DNA of 64,000 bases from Lophius americanus. Lineage: Eukaryota; Chordata; Actinopteri; Lophiiformes; Lophiidae. Positions 60,239 to 64,000 of this stretch are shown here, one piece after another; within the stretch, counting starts at the first letter, position 1; each line of letters opens with the position of its first letter. The position numbers and the translations under genes are program-made. The notes under the pieces are model-generated. The model had not been told where the DNA came from. It ran no database searches and saw only the letters and a program-made list of their open reading frames with translations. The stretch lies in NCBI GenBank assembly GCA_037951165.1, contig JBBDHG010000009.1, positions 17,150,499-17,214,498 on the forward strand. Reading direction: 5' to 3'.

Positions 60239-60272
<34 letters not shown>
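60239..60272. repeat. (GA)n microsatellite
   Basis: About 17 GA units with one GC interruption. A short G run precedes it by about 165 bp. Confidence 0.9.
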
Positions 60273-60273
<1 letters not shown>

Positions 60274-61044
60274 CTGACCTGTTTGTGCATTGGAGTGTAA
60301 GGCCAGCGGATGCTGTTTCAGGGTCACTGCTGGTGTGGGACTAAATGGACCAGTCCAGGAGGCCAGCCTATCAGTGGCAGCCGCCCACTCACTCTCAGCA
60401 CTACTGCTGTCACATCACTGCTGGGTCATACAGAGCAGACTCAGTTTGATACAGTTTGACTCAGATGGATTGATTCTAGTGGCCTCTGCTGTCTCTTTCT
60501 GCCAGTGGAATCCTGATCTGGGTTTTCTGAGAAGCTGCATGTCCATAAAAACATAAGGACGTGTCACATCTCGTGTGTCCGAGACGTCATTTTTTCAGAT
60601 TCTTTTTTTTTCGGCCCATTAAAGTCAAGAACGCTAAGAGTTAATATGAGTTACATATTAAAAATAGTTTGTCCTTTGATGACCTTACGAAGAAAAAAAA
60701 ATTCTATGAAAAATAATTTCTTTACATGTTTTTTTTTCTGTGTGACATATATTTATCTAATATCTAATACACACTTAGGATTACCCATAAAATGACAAAT
60801 TTGTTGCTCAAGCATGTTTTTAAAATGATTTATGAAATGATTTCATGATAAAACTTTTGTAGAAATTTGTCAGTTTTAATGAGATTAGCTCAATCTTTTG
60901 GCAAAGCATTTTTTTTTTTTTTTGAAAACCATTTGACCCTTATTAGACTATTTTTGGTTGTTTAAAGTCACGTAATTATATGCTGTTAGTCCTAGCATGT
61001 TTGCCAAAAAATGCCAAAAAAAACAAATTCTTATTGAATGGGAG

Positions 61045-61466
61045 TTTCAGTCTTATGTCTGCCAAGACATAATGTAGCACCCCCTTATTCACCCTACTGG
61101 CCTCAACACGATCCCTCCGTTCTACCCACTCAAACCGCCTCCTCCTTCCCCGGACTAAACTCAGCACCATGGTTGATCAGGCCTTCTATTATGCTGCCTC
61201 TCGTGTGTGGAATGCCCTGCCTGACCATCTGAGGGCTCCACAGACGACTGACACATGTAAAAAAGGACTTAAAACTGACCTTTTTAGCAGAACAGATAAC
61301 TTTTAATTAACATTGCTGCTTTTTGGTCATATTTTTATGTAGTTATTATTATATTTTTTATTGATGCTTTTATCTGCTTTTACTTTGTAGCTCTTGAGAT
61401 TTGATCCAAATGTAAAGTGCGGTATAAATTAAATGTATTATTATGATTATTATTATTATTATTATG
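61045..61466 (+). mobile_element. L2/CR1-like LINE 3' end with (ATT)n tail
   Basis: The ORF2 C-terminus is decayed but readable: 'tctcgtgtgtggaatgccct' and 'gcctgaccatctgagggct' (VWNALPDHLR), then 'aaaaaaggacttaaaactga' and 'cctttttagcagaacag' (KKGLKTDLFSRT). The 3' untranslated part ends in 'gtaaagtgcggtataaatta' and a (ATT)n tail at 61436-61466. 5'-truncated copy. Confidence 0.75.
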
Positions 61467-61740
61467 ACAAGCCACCTCCTCAGTGGTTCCTTTGACCTGT
61501 GATGCCCCCCCAGGACTCTATCCATGGACCCTTACTTTTTATAATATACATGCTGACATCGGGTCATAATATAACCAGGTTCAGTCAAATTTGGCAACCA
61601 TTTTTCAATAAGAAATAGTGACTTAAAATGTTTGGAACTAAACAGCTGAGCACAAATTTAATAAACTAATTATTGCCATAATGATTAGCACTTTTATCCC
61701 GAAGAGTCATTCAATCACAACAGCAAACTATATGTCTGAT
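61467..61740 (+). mobile_element. RT-fragment composite repeat, copy 2
   Basis: 'gtggttcctttgacctgtga' then 'tgcccccccaggactcta' is a mutated GVPQGS box, followed by 'cttactttttataatataca' and 'tgctgacatcgggtcataat' (a decayed LLFIIYMLPLGHI). Downstream 'ataagaaatagtgacttaaa' and 'atatgtctgattg' match copy 1 at 45712. Confidence 0.6.
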
Positions 61741-62016
61741 TGACAGCGTCAGAGCATTAGATCAGAGCAGTTTGCTTAGTTATGGTTATATTATCTCAAT
61801 TTAGTGTTCAAATGTTATTTTAGCACTATTTGTTAAATCGTGAAACTGAATGTGAAGCCTGCTTTATAGCTAGGGTTCGAAATGATGTAGTTTATATATT
61901 TGGAGGTGAGATTAGCTAATAGGTAAGACACTTGAATTTGATTTAATAATTTATTTCTGAACATATTTGGTTGGATAAATTATTGTATAATCTGTAGCTT
62001 CATTTTCCTTCGTAAA

Positions 62017-62072
62017 AATGTTTCGTTGAGCATATAAGAGGTTAAAACCTCTCATATGCTCAACGAAACATT
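62017..62072. repeat. 27-bp snapback inverted repeat, one mismatch
   Basis: The left arm 62017-62043 (core 'gtttcgttgagcatat') and the right arm 62046-62072 are reverse complements at 26 of 27 positions, with only two bases between. It is the longest hairpin in the window. Confidence 0.95.
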
Positions 62073-62184
62073 CAAATCCGTTTCTTTCTGACTCAGTATG
62101 TTAAAAATGAAGACATATTTATTAAGTCATGAAGGTGAATTTGTGCTTACAAAAATGGGAAAATGTTTGTAGGATTAAATTCAC

Positions 62185-62345
62185 CTGTGAACCTTGGGAA
62201 TTTATAGCAGTTCGGTTTTCTACCCCAGTCCAAAACCATGCAGTAAAAGAAAGTGTGAATGGTCAGGGCGTGTATTGACACTGTGGTGAACTGGTGCGGT
62301 GAACTCAGCATCAAGTCAACATTTAGTTTCACCCTATTCCGACTA
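62185..62345 (+). repeat. Teleost dispersed repeat, 'cctcccacagtcc' family fragment
   Basis: 'ggttttctaccccagtccaa', 'accatgcagtaaaagaaagt', 'gtgaatggtcagggcgtg' and 'gtggtgaactggtgcggtga' follow the same order as 38925-39060. Confidence 0.55.
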
Positions 62346-62589
62346 CTTTGTTTCTTTGGCCCACTTTAACTAAGGATGGGCTTCTCAAGGAGAAATACTA
62401 GTACACCCTCAGATAGTGTGAGTAAGTTCAAACACCCATACACAAATGAAAAAAGGTACAGTACACAGGCATTACGTAAAATGACAATAAATGACAATAA
62501 ATTCATATTCTTTTAAAATCTGGAAATCACTGTTAGTAAGTTATTTGAGGGCCGCTTTATCTGATCCCATCATTGCTATAATTAGAAAT

Positions 62590-62712
62590 AATCTACTTTA
62601 TTGCCCTTTCCTGAACATGTACATAGTATCGCTATCGGCTCGTTAGCGGCGATACCACACTGCGTCTTACTTGGTATCGGATCGGAGTGGTACCGCACAC
62701 CTCTACACCAGA
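62590..62712. repeat. 'ggtatcgg' repeat fragment, possible hAT-type end
   Basis: 'agtatcgctatcggctcgtt', 'cttggtatcggatcggag' and 'tggtaccgcacacctctaca' resemble dispersed fish sequences with repeated 'gtatcgg'. Class uncertain. Confidence 0.4.
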
Positions 62713-62993
62713 AATTATTTCCAACACCAGTCAAAACCAAGGAACACATATGCAGACGTCTGACTTGTGCTGGTGTTTTGGCTGTTGTAAGAGTTTTAGT
62801 TAAAAAACAAGCAATAAAGCCTTATGGTGTGAAAGTGTGAGTAATTGGAGTCAAACACAGCGGGGGGGGGGACAAAGTTTGAACAAGGTTTTGATCTCAG
62901 CCTGAAAGTTTCCTTGTATGCATATTAATATATTTCTGCATAGTAAGCAATGCATTATTAAGAGAGAGGTTTGGGCTTGAAACGGCTCACAAG

Positions 62994-63050
62994 TGTTTGT
63001 GGGTGTGTGTGCATGTGTGTGTGTTTGTGTGTGTGTGTAAGTGTGTGTCA
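62994..63050. repeat. Interrupted (GT)n microsatellite
   Basis: GT units broken by GGGT, GCAT and TTTGT. A CA tract lies about 120 bp downstream. Confidence 0.85.
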
Positions 63051-63169
63051 TACCATCCCTTGAGGGGACATCAGTTTGCAGTGTGGATTTTACAACCCCT
63101 GGACTCCTTTCTTGGTTGAGTGAACACTTCCTCTACCACAAATCCTGTGTGCCTTCACCCCTCAGTACC

Positions 63170-63200
<31 letters not shown>
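63170..63200. repeat. (CA)n microsatellite
   Basis: About 15 CA units with one CGCA break, followed by CA-rich DNA to about 63228. Confidence 0.9.
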
Positions 63201-64000
63201 AAAACACACAGACAGCTGACACACACGTGTACAGTAACTGTTGGTAATGTTTCTTTTTCTGCTGCAACTGAAACAACAGACTAACTTTTACTGCCAATGA
63301 CTTGTGCTCCCTCCTCAGAAGAAAACAAAACCCAAATATAATGTAACCAAACAATACAGTCTATTTTAGTTTTTAGTTTGTCATGACTGTGTTGCTGTCC
63401 GTGCAGCATCCAGTCAGAATCTTGTCATTTATCTGCCTCCACAGACAGAACATCATAAAGTAGTAGATTTCATTGGAATTATTGCAGCCTTAAACGTCCC
63501 ACAATCCAGCGGTTGCCATGTACATTTGTCCGAAATAGATGAAAATGTTTTGTGAGCAGATATCCTTGTTGCTGGTCTTTCAATTTAAAATAATCCTATT
63601 AGTTTGTTATTGTTTAACAGTTGTAATTCTTATGGTTTGAAGATGTGTAGGGTCTATTTAATTGTTGTTGCGGTTTCTGTGATGCTCTCTTGGCCAAGTC
63701 ACTCAAATTTATGTTGTCTAAATTGGCTGATATGAATATACACAAGGAGATCTATCTTTATTATTTCTATGGAATCATTAACATTTTACTCATTTTGAGG
63801 AGCTTTATGTGGAGTCCTTAACTTTTTTGTCCGTAACTTCCCATCTATAAGTCCAAATCTGTCTAAATTCAGCTCAGACGAATGGACGTAAGGCAAACGG
63901 TCTTGATTTTGTTACTGAGCTCAGAAAAAGTAGTTAACTGTGTTTATCTTGACTATAGATTCACTATGGATCTGTTCTTAGAGCATATAGCTGACTTCCT
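63201..64000. other. Unannotated sequence to window end
   Basis: No gene, RNA or mobile element is recognised. Confidence 0.45.

Larger units (their letters stand above)
57826..61044. other. Unannotated sequence; 59590-59960 possible regulatory element
   Basis: No gene is recognised. It contains a G run (60065-60074), a (GA)n tract (60239-60272) and a near-perfect snapback at 59390-59432. The interval 59590-59960 is repeat-free and holds an octamer-like 'gatgcaaag' and several TAAT cores. Confidence 0.4.

Noticed and set aside
63133..63354. Valine/cysteine-rich minus-strand frame
   Set aside because: It reads through the CA microsatellite.

Overview
The window looks like non-coding DNA, intergenic or deep intronic, from a ray-finned fish, most likely a teleost. 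The evidence is the mix of decayed repeats: several Tc1-type DNA transposons, 3' ends of L2/CR1/Rex-like and RTE-like non-LTR retrotransposons, tRNA-headed SINEs with 'gacaataaagc' tails, long CA/GT, GATA and TATG microsatellites, and several repeat texts familiar from teleost genomes. I found no intact protein-coding gene, rRNA, CRISPR array, operon or virus. The longest open frames (167, 170 and 166 codons at 489-992, 36470-36982 and 55045-55545) have no recognisable domain and are about as long as chance allows in 64 kb.

Layout. 1-8.4 kb: a Tc1 deletion derivative (1944-2386), a degenerate A+T-rich array (3485-4075), a reverse transcriptase relic on the minus strand (4165-4655), and a Tc1 copy (6123-6558 plus 8275-8412) that appears split by an insertion carrying a second, opposite Tc1 element (6565-7625). 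8.4-19 kb: a candidate regulatory stretch with a foldback (9702-9762), a third Tc1 family (11055-11610), the first copy of a modular repeat called family X here (12245-12808), and large CA and GATA tracts. 19-33 kb: LINE fragments, another Tc1 remnant (22331-22694), an element with inverted minisatellite arms (23033-23590), a full-looking SINE (27483-27665), a tRNA-Lys(UUU)-like pseudogene (28298-28369), and an inverted pair of related repeats (30265-30785). 33-45 kb: mainly unique sequence with SINE and LINE tails, a period-35 array, TATG/GT and TA tracts, and family X copy 3. 45-64 kb: two RT-fragment composites with similar structure (45712 and 61470), L2-like 3' ends (49200-49815, 61045-61440), RTE-like fragments, and family X copies 4 and 5.

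No genes work together here. The most unusual signals are structural. First, there is a series of perfect or near-perfect short-loop inverted repeats with 12-27 bp arms, several lying inside old repeats where one arm replaces expected sequence; this looks like template-switch mutation. Second, family X has at least five copies, two internal modules per copy, and a hairpin near one end in the better copies. Family names for repeats come from remembered sequence similarity and were not checked against a database.
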